Positions 1 to 9,290 of a stretch of DNA of 64,000 nucleotides are shown here, one piece after another; position 1 is the stretch's first letter, and the number at the start of each line of letters is the position of its first letter. Source of the DNA: Rahnella laticis (GTDB lineage: Bacteria; Pseudomonadota; Gammaproteobacteria; Enterobacterales; Enterobacteriaceae); assembly GCF_015644585.1 (NCBI RefSeq), contig NZ_JADOBI010000012.1:1-64000 (forward strand), read 5' to 3'. Both the position numbers and the translations under genes were made by a program. The notes below the pieces were generated by a model. The model was given only the letters and a program-made list of their open reading frames with translations, was not told the origin of the DNA and did not search any database.

Positions 1-200
1 GAAACATAGCCAGCGAGCGGAGCGCGTGTTGAGAAAAAGCGTGGGAGATCAAAGAGGGAGGCGCTTTCCTCCCTCTTTGTCGGTTTCGGCGTCAGCCGCT
101 GAGCGATCACTGCTACTAAAAAAACCGAAATATTCTCGATCCAGCCCTCACGGCGAGTGAGAAACCGAAATTTACTCAGTCAGCGGCCAGCCCTCACTGC
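1..200 (-). repeat. variable-stem hairpin repeat, right part of a composite element
   Basis: This is the tail of a repeat that continues left of the window. It holds, read on the minus strand, a 12-bp hairpin (arms 50-61 and 68-79, loop 62-67), then a conserved TCTCCCACGC and a T run (34-38), then GCTATGTTTC at the very edge. Two copies of a motif around AAACCGAAAT (about 122-130 and 163-171) lie between the hairpin and the end of phoA. The same modules recur near 2.0, 41.3 and 58.9 kb. The hairpin points the same way as phoA, whose stop codon is about 120 nt upstream, so a role at the phoA mRNA 3' end is inferred. Confidence 0.8.
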
Positions 201-1625
201 TTATTTAATATTCATTGCTTCCCGCATGGTATAGAACAAATCCGTCTGGTCGGTCAGCCCGACGACGTTCGCGGCGTGTGGCCCGAACGCGGCGATCCGC
301 AACTGAGTCCCGGTGTGACCCTGCGAGTCATCCTCGGAATTCCCGTAGCTGATGGTCATCGGCGCGCCGTCTTTGGTGGTCAGCGTTTGCGTGAGGCCGG
401 GGGCTTTGGCGTCGGCTTCGATAATCTGGCTGGAATGTGCGTGGTCGGCGGTCACAATCACCAGCGTATTGCCATCCTGACGGGCAAATTCGAGGGCTTT
501 CTGCACCGCTTCGTCCAGATCTACCGTCTCACCAAACTGACCGCACGGATTGGCAGCGTGATCTTGCTTATCAATCGACGCACCTTCGACTTGCAGGAAG
601 AAGCCGTTCTGATTGGTTTTCAGCAGGTCGATCGCTTTTTCGGTCATCGCGGCCAGCGTCGGGATTTCTGCGGTGCGCTGCGGATTGGCTTCGCAGGTAA
701 CGGCCGGTTTATCGATATTGCCGTGATACGTGGCTTTCGGACCCTGCCAGCGTACCGGCATGTTGCCGTCGGCGAATAAGCCCAGCAGCGGTTTTTTCTG
801 GTCGGCCAGCGTGATAGCGTTCAACTGGTCGGCGTTTTCTACCCACACATAACCCTGCGCCAGCGCCTGGTCTTTCAGGGATTTACCGCTGAATTCGCCG
901 GCTTTCGCCAGCTGACTGAAGGATTTTTTGCCACCGCCCAGAGTGACGTCGGCGCGGGCCTGCAACAGCTGTTCAGTGATGGAACCGCGTCCGCCATTTT
1001 CCAGCGCGTTGCTGGCGCACTTCTCCGCTGTTTCTTCCGGGCCGTAGCATTTACGCGACGTAACATGCGCGATTTGGGCGGCTGGCGTGGCGTCCTGTAA
1101 TTCTGCCGTCGAGACGTTGCCGGTCGCTTTGCCTGCGGCTTTGGCGATCTCGAGAATGGTCTGGTGATCTTTACCGTTTACGTCCACCCCGATCGCGCCG
1201 TTATAGCTTTTTACGCCGGTCGTCCAGGCTGTGGCTGAAGCGGCGGAATCTGTCACATAGCTTGGTTTCTGTGTCTTTTTATCCAGAGAATAATGCGTGT
1301 ACTGACCGGTCAGCGGCAGGGCATCGATGCCTTTGAAATAACCGCCTGCGCCTTCTGCATAATTTCGTGCGGAAGTGATTTCTGAATCGCCCATTCCGTC
1401 GCCAATCAGCAGGATTACGTTCTTCACCGTTTTATCCGAAAGCGAAGCTTTCAGCGCTGCTGTCTGGTCACCGCTCAGACGACGTGCGCCACCCGGTTCA
1501 GTCAGCACGCCTTTTGCTGCGCGGTCTGTCAGGGCATCCGGCTCAGCGGCGAAAGCGCTGGCGGATGCGGAAACCAGCAGGGCAGCAGAGAGTGCGCGGG
1601 CAAGCAGGGAGAGAGGTTGTTGCAT
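201..1625 (-). CDS. phoA: alkaline phosphatase PhoA
   Basis: Periplasmic alkaline phosphatase, hydrolysing phosphomonoesters to release inorganic phosphate under phosphate starvation. The protein is about 474 aa (E. coli 471), with an N-terminal Sec signal peptide ending near residue 27 (AFA/AEP), the first metal-binding motif GDGMGDSE and the nucleophile serine in [10 protein letters not shown] (about residue 127). C-terminal metal ligands are visible in TADHAHSS and the QGHTGT motif. A TTG at 1631 also opens the frame, but AGGAG at 1634-1638 lies 8 nt from the ATG at 1625 and only 2 nt from the TTG, so the ATG is chosen. A Pho box lies upstream. Identity is secure. Confidence 0.97.
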   Translation of the reverse strand: MQQPLSLLARALSAALLVSASASAFAAEPDALTDRAAKGVLTEPGGARRLSGDQTAALKASLSDKTVKNVILLIGDGMGDSEITSARNYAEGAGGYFKGIDALPLTGQYTHYSLDKKTQKPSYVTDSAASATAWTTGVKSYNGAIGVDVNGKDHQTILEIAKAAGKATGNVSTAELQDATPAAQIAHVTSRKCYGPEETAEKCASNALENGGRGSITEQLLQARADVTLGGGKKSFSQLAKAGEFSGKSLKDQALAQGYVWVENADQLNAITLADQKKPLLGLFADGNMPVRWQGPKATYHGNIDKPAVTCEANPQRTAEIPTLAAMTEKAIDLLKTNQNGFFLQVEGASIDKQDHAANPCGQFGETVDLDEAVQKALEFARQDGNTLVIVTADHAHSSQIIEADAKAPGLTQTLTTKDGAPMTISYGNSEDDSQGHTGTQLRIAAFGPHAANVVGLTDQTDLFYTMREAMNIK

Positions 1626-1692
1626 GGTCAAAACTCCTTTTGATAAACCGTCAGAAATAAAAAAACACAGATTGTTGTATTTTGTTACCGGC

Positions 1693-1726
1693 AGGTTAAG
1701 TCAGAGTTATGACGTTTTAATGACAG
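1693..1726 (-). promoter_or_regulatory. Pho box and -10 of phoA
   Basis: Read on the minus strand, CTGTCATTAAAACGTCATAA (1726 down to 1707) is a two-half PhoB box. The sequence after it aligns base for base in spacing with the remembered E. coli phoA promoter, placing a -10 (TTAACCT) at 1699-1693. The box lies about 80 nt upstream of the phoA ATG. In this promoter type PhoB replaces the -35 contact. Confidence 0.85.
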
Positions 1727-1755
1727 TTTAGGATGGTGATTAGAGGATTGGGTGA

Positions 1756-2148
1756 TCACGAGTGGAAGGCCGGGATGTGTGTTGGTTTTAGCAACCCAGT
1801 GGCCTGCTAAACCCCCTCCCAACCTCCCCCTTCGCAGGGGGAGGAGCAAACCAACCGTTCGCAAATGTTTGCACATTTAGAAAGCTTCCGGCCGCATTCA
1901 GAAAGCTTGCCGAGCGAAGTGTTTCGAGACCTGTGGCTCGAAACCGAGTAAGGGAACCGCGCAGCGGCAAGTTTTCGCGGCAATAGCGTTGGCTGCTGAA
2001 ACATAGCCAGCCAGCGGTAGCGCGCAGTAAAAAAGACGTGGAGATTCAAAAGAGGGGCCGTCTTGCCCCTCTTTTGTCGGTTTCGACGCAGTGAGTTAGG
2101 TGAACACAGTTATTGAAAAACCGAAACCTTCTCGATCAAGCTTCGGCT
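1756..2148 (-). repeat. partial composite repeat: palindromic element, arm and variable-stem hairpin
   Basis: The stretch between the phoA promoter and putA is almost all repeat. From left to right: a truncated copy of the ~110-bp palindromic element (1756-1851, same orientation as the 58.5 kb copy); an arm with AGAAAGCTTG...GTTTCGAG and CGCGCAGCGGCAAGTTTTCG (about 1895-1985); GAAACATAGCC; and a minus-strand hairpin with arms 2047-2058 and 2065-2076 whose stem differs from those at other loci. A T run (A run 2029-2034 on the plus strand) follows the hairpin. Next to putA is GAAAAACCGAAA. The left arm present at 40.8 and 58.4 kb is missing here. The hairpin points the same way as putA. Confidence 0.8.
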
Positions 2149-2171
2149 CAAAAAGCGCCAGTGCGGCGCTT
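2148..2171 (-). terminator. putA terminator
   Basis: On the minus strand AAGCGCC (2171-2165 complement) pairs with GGCGCTT (2159-2153 complement) around a 5-nt loop, followed by a T run (A run 2150-2154). It lies 14 nt after the putA stop and is a normal short intrinsic terminator, separate from the longer repeat that follows. Confidence 0.75.
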
Positions 2172-2184
2172 CCCGCACAAACAC

Positions 2185-5100
2185 TCACCCGATTGTCATC
2201 AGACTCGCATTCCCACCCGCTGCTGCGGTATTCACACTCAGCGAACGCTCATGCAACAGACGCTCCAGCAGGATGTTATCTTCGCCGCGCGCAAACCCTT
2301 GTACAGAAATAATCGCGCCCGGGCGCTTGGCGATAAGCTGGCAAAGTTCGCGCAGCTGATCGGCGTCGCCGTGGTAAATCACCGCGTCAAATACCGGTGC
2401 ATCGTTCTGCCAGTCTTTGGCGAAATCGACACGTTCCTGTACTGCTTTCGGTAACTGGCTGAACAGTTCGCGCTGTAACGGCGCATCTGGCCAGAGAATA
2501 CGGCAACCGGTCGCGGTGACGGCGGCGAGCTGGGTCAGGGCATCGTCCTGATTGTCTGACAACGCCAGAACACGCTCACGCGGCAACAATGCGTAAGTGT
2601 TACGTTCTCCGGTTGGCCCCGGCAGGGTACGCAAAGTGCCGCCCTGACTGGTTTGTGCGAAGCGCTCGCACACGGCAATCAGGTCTTCGCGATGTTTCTG
2701 TTCCGCCGCCCATTGTTGCAACGCGCGGTGCGGTGCCAGTAACGCTTCGCGAACAGACGTGTCGAGCGGCAGTTCGCGATCCTGACGCAATAACGTTTGC
2801 TGCACGGCGTCCTGCGGGCGGCTGCTCAGCAGGCGGTAAAGGTACAGCGGACCACCGGCTTTCGGACCGGTACCTGATAAGCCTTCACCGCCGAACGGCT
2901 GCACACCCACGACAGCGCCGACCATATTGCGGTTCACGTACATGTTGCCGACGTGCGCCTGTTGCGTCACGCGGTGGATGGTTTCGTCGATGCGGGTATG
3001 AATACCCAGCGTCAGGCCGTAACCCGCGGCATTAATCTGACCGATCAGCTTATCCAGATCCTGACGGGCATAACGCACCACATGCAGTACCGGGCCGAAG
3101 ATTTCTTTCTTCATTTCATCGAAGCTTTCCAGCTCGATCAGCGTCGGTTTGATGAAGGTTCCGCGCGTCCATTCCTGCTGATCGGCAGCAAATTCCTGCG
3201 TGGCCTGATACACCGTGCGGCCTTTGGCGCGCATGGCATCGATGTGTTTCTCGATACCGGCTTTAGCTTCGGCGTCGATCACCGGCCCGATGTCGGTGCA
3301 CAACCGCTCAGGGTTGCCCATGCGGCATTCGGCCATCGCGCCGCGCAGCATTTGCAGCGTATGGTCGGCGACGTCGTCCTGAATACACAGAACGCGCAGG
3401 GCGGAACAACGCTGACCGGCGCTGTCGAAAGCAGAGGCCACGACATCCGTCACCACCTGTTCGGTGAGCGCGGAGGAATCCACAATCATCGCGTTCAGGC
3501 CGCCGGTTTCGGCGATAAGCGGCGTCGGACGCCCCTGCGGATCCAGACGACCGGCGATGTTGCGTTGCAAAATTCCCGCCACGTCGGTGGAACCGGTAAA
3601 CAGCACGCCGCGAACGCGTTCGTCATTCACCAGCTGTGAGCCCACGGTTTCACCCTGGCCCGGCAACAGTTGCAGCACGCCAGTCGGAACACCGGCTTCA
3701 TGCAAAATGCCCACGGCCAGCGCGGCAATCAGCGGCGTCTGCTCAGCCGGTTTTGCCAGCACGCTGTTGCCTGCGGCGAGCGCGGCGGCAATCTGGCCGG
3801 TGAAAATCGCCAGCGGGAAGTTCCACGGGCTGATACACACAACCGGCCCGAGCGGACGGTGCGAGTCATTGGCAAAATCTTCGCGGATCTGGCCTGCGTA
3901 ATAGTGCAGGAAATCCACCGCTTCACGCACTTCAGCGATGGCGTTATTAAAGGTCTTTCCGGCCTCACGCACCAGCACGCCAAGCAAGCTTTGCAACTGC
4001 GCTTCCATCAATTCTGCGGCGCGTTGCAAGATTGCGGCGCGCTCTTCGGGAGGCGTCGCAAACCAGATGGCACCGGCGGCGGTGGACGCATCCAGCGCAC
4101 GGCTGATTTCATCCTGCGTGGCTTCACGCACGTAACCGACGATATCGCTGTTTTCAGCCGGGTTAATGACCGGCAGGAATTCGCCTTCATCGGTCTGCGC
4201 ATCAATCATCGGCTGGGCTTTCACCGGATGGCTGGCACTTTGCAGCAGGGCGCTGGAAAGCGACGCCAGACGGTGTTCGCTCGACATATCCAGCCCGGCA
4301 GAGTTCACGCGTTTGTCGCCGTACAAATTGCGCGGCAGCGCGATACGCGGATGCGGCAATCCGACCTGACCTTCGCCGGCGGCCAGCGCTTCGACGGCCA
4401 GAACCGGATCGGCAACCAGTTCGTCAATCGGCAAGGTGGCGTCAGCGATACGGTTAACAAACGAGGTGTTCGCGCCATTTTCCAGCAAGCGGCGCACCAG
4501 ATACGCCAGCAGCGTTTCATGCGTGCCGACCGGGGCATAAATGCGGCAAGGGCGGTTCAGTTTGCCCTCGCTGATTTTGCCGACAACCTGTTCGTACAGT
4601 GGTTCGCCCATGCCGTGCAGGCACTGGAATTCGTACTGGCCGGGATAATAGTTGTTACCGGCCAGCTGATAAATTGCCGCCACGGTGTGCGCGTTGTGTG
4701 TCGCAAACTGCGGATAAATCAGGTTGGGCACCGCCAGCAGTTTGCGGGCGCAGGCCAGATAGGAAACGTCGGTGTAAACCTTGCGGGTATAAACCGGATA
4801 ATCTTCCAGGCCGTCCATCTGGGCGCGTTTAATCTCGCTGTCCCAGTACGCGCCTTTCACCAGGCGGATCATCAGGCGGCGACGGCTGCGCTGCGCCAGA
4901 TTAGTCAGATAATCGATGACCATCGGGCAGCGTTTCTGGTAAGCCTGAATAACGAAGCCGATGCCGTTCCAGCCCGCCAGTTCCGGCTCAAAGCAGAGTT
5001 TTTCCAGCAGATCGAGGGAGATTTCCAGACGGTCGGCTTCTTCGGCGTCAATGTTGATGCCGATGTCATAACTGCGCGCCAGCAGTGTCAGGGAAAGCAG

Positions 5101-6159
5101 GCGCGGATAAAGTTCATCCATCACGCGTTCGTACTGCGCACGGCTGTAGCGCGGATGCAGGGCGGAAAGTTTGATGGAAATCCCCGGCCCTTCATAAATG
5201 CCACGCCCGTTTGAGGCTTTACCAATCGCGTTAATCGCCTGCTGATAAGACTGCAAATACGCCTGCGCGTCTTTTTCGGTCAGCGCCGCTTCACCCAGCA
5301 TGTCGTAGGAGTAACGGAAACCTTTTTCTTCATGTTTACGCGCGTTAGCCAGCGCTTCCGCGATGGTTTCGCCGGTCACGAACTGTTCGCCCATCAGGCG
5401 CATCGCCATGTCCACGCCTTTGCGGATCAGCGGTTCGCCGCTTTTGCCGATAATCCGGTTCAGGGATTTCGACAGGCTGGCTTCATTGTGTGTCGCCACC
5501 AGTTTGCCGGTGAACAGCAGACCCCAGGTCGCGGCGTTGACGAACAGTGACGGGCTGCGGCCAAGATGTGAATGCCAGTTGCCGTTGCTGATTTTGTCGC
5601 GGATTAACGCATCGCGCGTTGGCTTATCGGGAATACGTAACAACGCTTCGGCCAGACACATCAGCGCCACGCCTTCCTGCGAGGAGAGGGAGAATTCCTG
5701 CAACAGGCTTTGCACCATACCGGCGCGGCCGTTTGCACTTTTCTGGTTACGCAGTTTGGTGGCGATGTCGGCGGCCAGTTTCAGCGCCGCGTCGTTGAGC
5801 GGGGCAGGCAGACGGGCCTGTTCGAGCAGCATGGAAACGGCTTCCGGTTCCGGGCGGCGATAGGCGGCGGTAATGGCTGAGCGGCTGACCGACTGCGGCA
5901 AAATCTGCTCGGCGAAATCAAGGAATGGCTGATGCATTTCCTGCACCGGCTGACCGGCGGGATCTTCCGCGTCGCCCGCTGCTGCGCCGTTCAGCGCCGG
6001 GATCTCCGGCAGCGAATCGCCATTTTCCAGACGTTCCAGATAGGAAAAAATCGCCTGTTTGATCAGCCAGTGCGGCGTACGGTCAATCTGCTGTGCCGCA
6101 ATTTTTAGCCTGTCGCGTGTGCCTTCGTCCAGCTTCACGCCCATCGTCGTCATACCCAT
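2185..6159 (-). CDS. putA: trifunctional proline utilisation flavoprotein PutA
   Basis: Oxidises proline to glutamate: FAD-dependent proline dehydrogenase, then NAD-dependent P5C dehydrogenase. The N-terminal ribbon-helix-helix represses the put genes when proline is absent. About 1324 aa (E. coli 1320). In order: RHH (MGVKLDEGTR..., residues about 5-45), proline dehydrogenase barrel (about 260-610, with GISIKLSALHPRY), P5C dehydrogenase (about 650-1120, catalytic Cys in SAGQRCSAL) and a C-terminal domain ending NASLMTIG. The frame is open to 6216, but GGAG 9 nt before the ATG at 6159 and the match of MGMTTMGVK to the E. coli N terminus fix the start there. Divergent from putP. Confidence 0.97.
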   Translation of the reverse strand: MGMTTMGVKLDEGTRDRLKIAAQQIDRTPHWLIKQAIFSYLERLENGDSLPEIPALNGAAAGDAEDPAGQPVQEMHQPFLDFAEQILPQSVSRSAITAAYRRPEPEAVSMLLEQARLPAPLNDAALKLAADIATKLRNQKSANGRAGMVQSLLQEFSLSSQEGVALMCLAEALLRIPDKPTRDALIRDKISNGNWHSHLGRSPSLFVNAATWGLLFTGKLVATHNEASLSKSLNRIIGKSGEPLIRKGVDMAMRLMGEQFVTGETIAEALANARKHEEKGFRYSYDMLGEAALTEKDAQAYLQSYQQAINAIGKASNGRGIYEGPGISIKLSALHPRYSRAQYERVMDELYPRLLSLTLLARSYDIGINIDAEEADRLEISLDLLEKLCFEPELAGWNGIGFVIQAYQKRCPMVIDYLTNLAQRSRRRLMIRLVKGAYWDSEIKRAQMDGLEDYPVYTRKVYTDVSYLACARKLLAVPNLIYPQFATHNAHTVAAIYQLAGNNYYPGQYEFQCLHGMGEPLYEQVVGKISEGKLNRPCRIYAPVGTHETLLAYLVRRLLENGANTSFVNRIADATLPIDELVADPVLAVEALAAGEGQVGLPHPRIALPRNLYGDKRVNSAGLDMSSEHRLASLSSALLQSASHPVKAQPMIDAQTDEGEFLPVINPAENSDIVGYVREATQDEISRALDASTAAGAIWFATPPEERAAILQRAAELMEAQLQSLLGVLVREAGKTFNNAIAEVREAVDFLHYYAGQIREDFANDSHRPLGPVVCISPWNFPLAIFTGQIAAALAAGNSVLAKPAEQTPLIAALAVGILHEAGVPTGVLQLLPGQGETVGSQLVNDERVRGVLFTGSTDVAGILQRNIAGRLDPQGRPTPLIAETGGLNAMIVDSSALTEQVVTDVVASAFDSAGQRCSALRVLCIQDDVADHTLQMLRGAMAECRMGNPERLCTDIGPVIDAEAKAGIEKHIDAMRAKGRTVYQATQEFAADQQEWTRGTFIKPTLIELESFDEMKKEIFGPVLHVVRYARQDLDKLIGQINAAGYGLTLGIHTRIDETIHRVTQQAHVGNMYVNRNMVGAVVGVQPFGGEGLSGTGPKAGGPLYLYRLLSSRPQDAVQQTLLRQDRELPLDTSVREALLAPHRALQQWAAEQKHREDLIAVCERFAQTSQGGTLRTLPGPTGERNTYALLPRERVLALSDNQDDALTQLAAVTATGCRILWPDAPLQRELFSQLPKAVQERVDFAKDWQNDAPVFDAVIYHGDADQLRELCQLIAKRPGAIISVQGFARGEDNILLERLLHERSLSVNTAAAGGNASLMTIG

Positions 6160-6685
6160 GCGCAACCACTCCATATGAAAAGGTTCAGGTGAATTCATTA
6201 TCTTTATGGCAAGCAATATCTTCTATGTTGCAACCTTGTGCAACCCTGTTAATGCACGAAGTATGCCTGATGTGATTTATTTGGCATTTTTAACATTGAA
6301 TCAACGCAGGAAAGGCGGTTTTTTCCCGGTAACCGCCTTAATAACCTCAACGTTAAAGGTGCAACTTTTAAAAATGTAACGTGCAACCCGCTCTCATCAT
6401 AAGTGTGATGTGCCGTAAATTTTACGTATCCAAAATGTTAAAACATTTGAAATGTGGCGATCACTCAACCAGTATCGCGACCGACAGTTAATTTGAATAA
6501 AAACCACATTAAGTACGCTGAAAAAGAAAAAAAATGGAGAGTCATGCTGCATCCTTCGCGGGTTTCAGCCATCATCTCGCCCCGGCATGATTTTGGCCGC
6601 CTTTTAAAAAAGGCGTGTCAGGACAGACAGATGCCGGCCTGCATTGCAAACACGTATCGCAAAAAATAAGAAAGTGGAGAAGGAC
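6160..6685. promoter_or_regulatory. putA-putP divergent control region with PutA operators
   Basis: This 526-nt gap holds five occurrences of the PutA operator core GTTGCA or its complement: GTTGCAAC (6227-6234, both strands), TGCAAC at 6239-6244, 6360-6365 and 6382-6387. They form two pairs, one near putA and one mid-region. GTTGCA is the known E. coli PutA recognition core. Between the pairs is a perfect 9-bp inverted repeat (AAGGCGGTT 6312-6320, AACCGCCTT 6331-6339). A TGTGATGTGCCGTAAATTTT stretch (about 6404-6423) carries one good CRP half site. The 6454-6669 reading frame in the long putP leader looks spurious. Confidence 0.75.
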
Positions 6686-8170
6686 ATGACAATGAACACA
6701 CCGATGGTGGTGACGTTTTGTGTTTATATTTTCGGGATGATTTTGATAGGGCTCATCGCGTATTTACGGACCAAAAACTTTGATGATTATATTCTGGGTG
6801 GCCGCAGTTTAGGCAGCGTGGTGACGGCACTTTCCGCCGGAGCCTCTGACATGAGCGGCTGGTTGTTAATGGGTTTACCGGGCGCGATTTTTCTTTCCGG
6901 TATCTCCGAAAGCTGGATTGCCATCGGCCTCACGATTGGCGCGTATCTGAACTGGAAGCTGGTGGCGGGGCGCTTACGCGTTCACACCGAGGCCAACAAT
7001 AATGCGCTGACGCTGCCGGATTACTTCACGCACCGCTTTGAAGATTCCAGCAAATTGCTGCGTATTATCTCGGCGATTGTGATCCTGGTGTTTTTCACCA
7101 TTTACTGTGCTTCCGGCATTGTGGCCGGCGCGCGTTTGTTTGAAAGCACCTTCGGGATGTCTTATCAGACCGCGCTGTGGGCGGGTGCCGCGGCAACCAT
7201 CATTTATACCTTTATCGGCGGTTTTCTGGCAGTCAGCTGGACTGACACCGTGCAGGCCAGCCTGATGATTTTTGCGCTGATCCTCACACCGGTGATTGTC
7301 ATCCTCGCGGTCGGCGGCATTGACAGTTCAATGATGGTGATTCAGGCGAAAAACCCCGAATACACCGACATGTTCAAGAATATGAATCTGGTGGCGATTT
7401 TGTCCCTGCTCGGCTGGGGTTTGGGGTATTTCGGTCAGCCGCATATTCTGGCGCGTTTTATGGCCGCCGATTCGCATCACACTATCCGCAGCGCACGCCG
7501 TATCAGCATGACGTGGATGATTTTGTGTCTGGCAGGCACCATCGCCGTGGGCTTCTTCGGGATTGCATATTTCAGTAATAACCCGGCAGTGGCGGGCAAT
7601 GTGACGCAAAACGGTGAGCGCGTGTTCATCGAGCTGGCGAAAATCCTGTTCAACCCGTGGATTGCCGGGATCTTGCTGTCGGCCATTCTGGCGGCGGTGA
7701 TGAGCACCCTGAGCTGCCAGTTGCTGGTCTGTTCGAGCGCGATTACTGAAGATTTGTACAAAGCGTTCCTGCGCAAAGGCGCAAGCCAGCGTGAGCTGGT
7801 GTGGATTGGTCGTGCGATGGTGCTGGTTGTCGCGCTGGTGGCGATTGCGCTGGCCGCCAACCCTGAAAACCGCGTGCTCGGTTTAGTCAGCTACGCCTGG
7901 GCAGGTTTTGGTGCGGCATTCGGTCCGGTGATCCTGATTTCCGTAATGTGGAAACGCATGACCCGCAACGGCGCGCTGGCCGGAATGGTCATCGGCGCCG
8001 CGACGGTGATTCTGTGGAAAAGCTACGGCTGGGCAGAATTGTACGAAATCATTCCCGGCTTTATCTTTGCTTCGATCGCCATCTGGGTGGTCAGCCTGAT
8101 GGGGCGTAAACCTTCCGTGGCCGTCGAAGAGCGCTTCAACGCTGCCGAAGCGGAATACAACACCATCTGA
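6686..8170 (+). CDS. putP: sodium/proline symporter PutP
   Basis: High-affinity proline:Na+ symporter of the SSS family in the inner membrane, supplying PutA. About 494 aa, with the family signature GGRSLG...SAGASDMSGWLLMGLPG near the N terminus and some 12-13 hydrophobic segments; near-identical to E. coli PutP over most of its length. The frame opens at 6644, but the ATG at 6686 has GGAG 6 nt upstream and gives the family N terminus; the ATG at 6692 with AGGA 7 nt upstream is an equal alternative. A strong terminator follows. Divergent from putA, and expected to be repressed by PutA through the shared intergenic operators. Confidence 0.97.
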   Translation: MTMNTPMVVTFCVYIFGMILIGLIAYLRTKNFDDYILGGRSLGSVVTALSAGASDMSGWLLMGLPGAIFLSGISESWIAIGLTIGAYLNWKLVAGRLRVHTEANNNALTLPDYFTHRFEDSSKLLRIISAIVILVFFTIYCASGIVAGARLFESTFGMSYQTALWAGAAATIIYTFIGGFLAVSWTDTVQASLMIFALILTPVIVILAVGGIDSSMMVIQAKNPEYTDMFKNMNLVAILSLLGWGLGYFGQPHILARFMAADSHHTIRSARRISMTWMILCLAGTIAVGFFGIAYFSNNPAVAGNVTQNGERVFIELAKILFNPWIAGILLSAILAAVMSTLSCQLLVCSSAITEDLYKAFLRKGASQRELVWIGRAMVLVVALVAIALAANPENRVLGLVSYAWAGFGAAFGPVILISVMWKRMTRNGALAGMVIGAATVILWKSYGWAELYEIIPGFIFASIAIWVVSLMGRKPSVAVEERFNAAEAEYNTI

Positions 8171-8191
8171 TTTTCCCCGCGTTATCGTGAT

Positions 8192-8229
8192 AAACCGGGA
8201 TCGTCCTGATCCCGGTTTTCTGTTTTTTT
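8192..8229 (+). terminator. putP terminator
   Basis: Perfect 11-bp stem AAACCGGGATC (8192-8202) with GATCCCGGTTT (8208-8218), 5-nt loop, followed by a T-rich tail to 8229. Confidence 0.92.
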
Positions 8230-8292
8230 GTGCGCATTTCCCCGACAGGTTTCAAAAAAGAGCCCGTCACCTCTTGTATTTCTTTTTCCAGG

Positions 8293-8311
8293 AATGATAA
8301 TCAATATCGTT
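8293..8311 (+). promoter_or_regulatory. Fur box of the efe operon
   Basis: AATGATAATCAATATCGTT matches the core of the GATAATGATAATCATTATC Fur consensus, 74 nt before efeU. It fits iron repression of efeUOB as known in E. coli. Confidence 0.8.
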
Positions 8312-8384
8312 TCTTTTTACCTTTCTTTACAGAGTCCTTACACATCTGTAAGTCTTCAGAATTCAGGGTTCGGGAGTTTCCGCT

Positions 8385-9230
8385 ATGTTCGTTCCGTTTC
8401 TCATTATGTTTCGCGAAGGGCTGGAGGCGGCGCTGATTGTCAGCCTGATCGCCAGTTACCTTAAACGGACGCAGCGCGGGCAGTGGCTCGGTGTGGTCTG
8501 GATTGGCGTGTTCATTGCTGCGGCACTGTGTCTGGCGCTGGGGCTGTTCATCAACGCCACCACCGGTGAGTTTCCGCAAAAGCAGCAGGAATTGTTTGAA
8601 GGCATCGTGGCCGTCATTGCGGTGTGCATTCTGACCTACATGGTGTTCTGGATGCGCAAGGTGTCGCGTTCCATCAAAGTGCATCTGGAAGGCGCGATTG
8701 ATAACGCGCTCAATTCCGGTCGCGGTCAGGGCTGGGCGCTGGTAGCGATGGTGTTTTTCGCCGTCGCGCGTGAAGGGCTGGAATCGGTATTTTTCCTGCT
8801 GGCGGCGTTCCAGCAGGATGTTGGCATTGAAGCGCCCATCGGCGCGTTGCTCGGTCTGGGCGCAGCCATCGTGCTGGGTTTCCTGATTTACTACGGCGGC
8901 GTAAAGCTGCATCTGGCGAAGTTCTTCAAGTGGACCAGCCTGTTTATTCTGTTCGTCGCGGCAGGTCTGGCGGCCGGCGCTATCCGCGCTTTCCACGAAG
9001 CCGGTTTGTGGAACAGCATGCAGGATATCGCGTTTGATTTCAGCGGCACGCTGTCCACGCATTCCCTGTTCGGTACCTTGCTGGAAGGGATGTTTGGTTA
9101 TCAGGAAGCGCCGACCGTCAGTGAAGTCGCGGTGTATTTCCTGTACCTGATCCCGGCGCTGTTCCTGTTCTTTATGCCTCAGGGAAAATCAGCCGTCACG
9201 GCTCCGGCCGGACAAAAAACACAACGCTGA
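8385..9230 (+). CDS. efeU: ferrous iron permease EfeU
   Basis: Inner-membrane iron permease of the FTR1/OFeT family, active with EfeO and EfeB in uptake of ferrous iron at low pH. 281 aa, about seven membrane segments, with both REGLE iron-binding motifs (residues 10-14 and 129-133). The frame is intact, unlike the frameshifted efeU of E. coli K-12. Start ATG with GGGAG about 8 nt upstream. First gene of efeUOB behind a Fur box. Confidence 0.95.
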   Translation: MFVPFLIMFREGLEAALIVSLIASYLKRTQRGQWLGVVWIGVFIAAALCLALGLFINATTGEFPQKQQELFEGIVAVIAVCILTYMVFWMRKVSRSIKVHLEGAIDNALNSGRGQGWALVAMVFFAVAREGLESVFFLLAAFQQDVGIEAPIGALLGLGAAIVLGFLIYYGGVKLHLAKFFKWTSLFILFVAAGLAAGAIRAFHEAGLWNSMQDIAFDFSGTLSTHSLFGTLLEGMFGYQEAPTVSEVAVYFLYLIPALFLFFMPQGKSAVTAPAGQKTQR

Positions 9231-9290
9231 TTTTTAACAATATTGTTGTTCATACATTCTCTATTCACACAGTTTGTCACGGAGTGGTAC

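Noticed and set aside
3670-5214. 514-aa plus-strand frame opposite putA, and similar long frames opposite narG (33800-35011) and the ABC exporter (42636-44042)
   Set aside because: They are antisense to well-conserved genes, in the frame that GC-rich codon use keeps open, and encode no recognisable domain.
6454-6669. 71-aa frame between putA and putP
   Set aside because: No ribosome site, AT-rich leader composition and overlap with the regulatory region.
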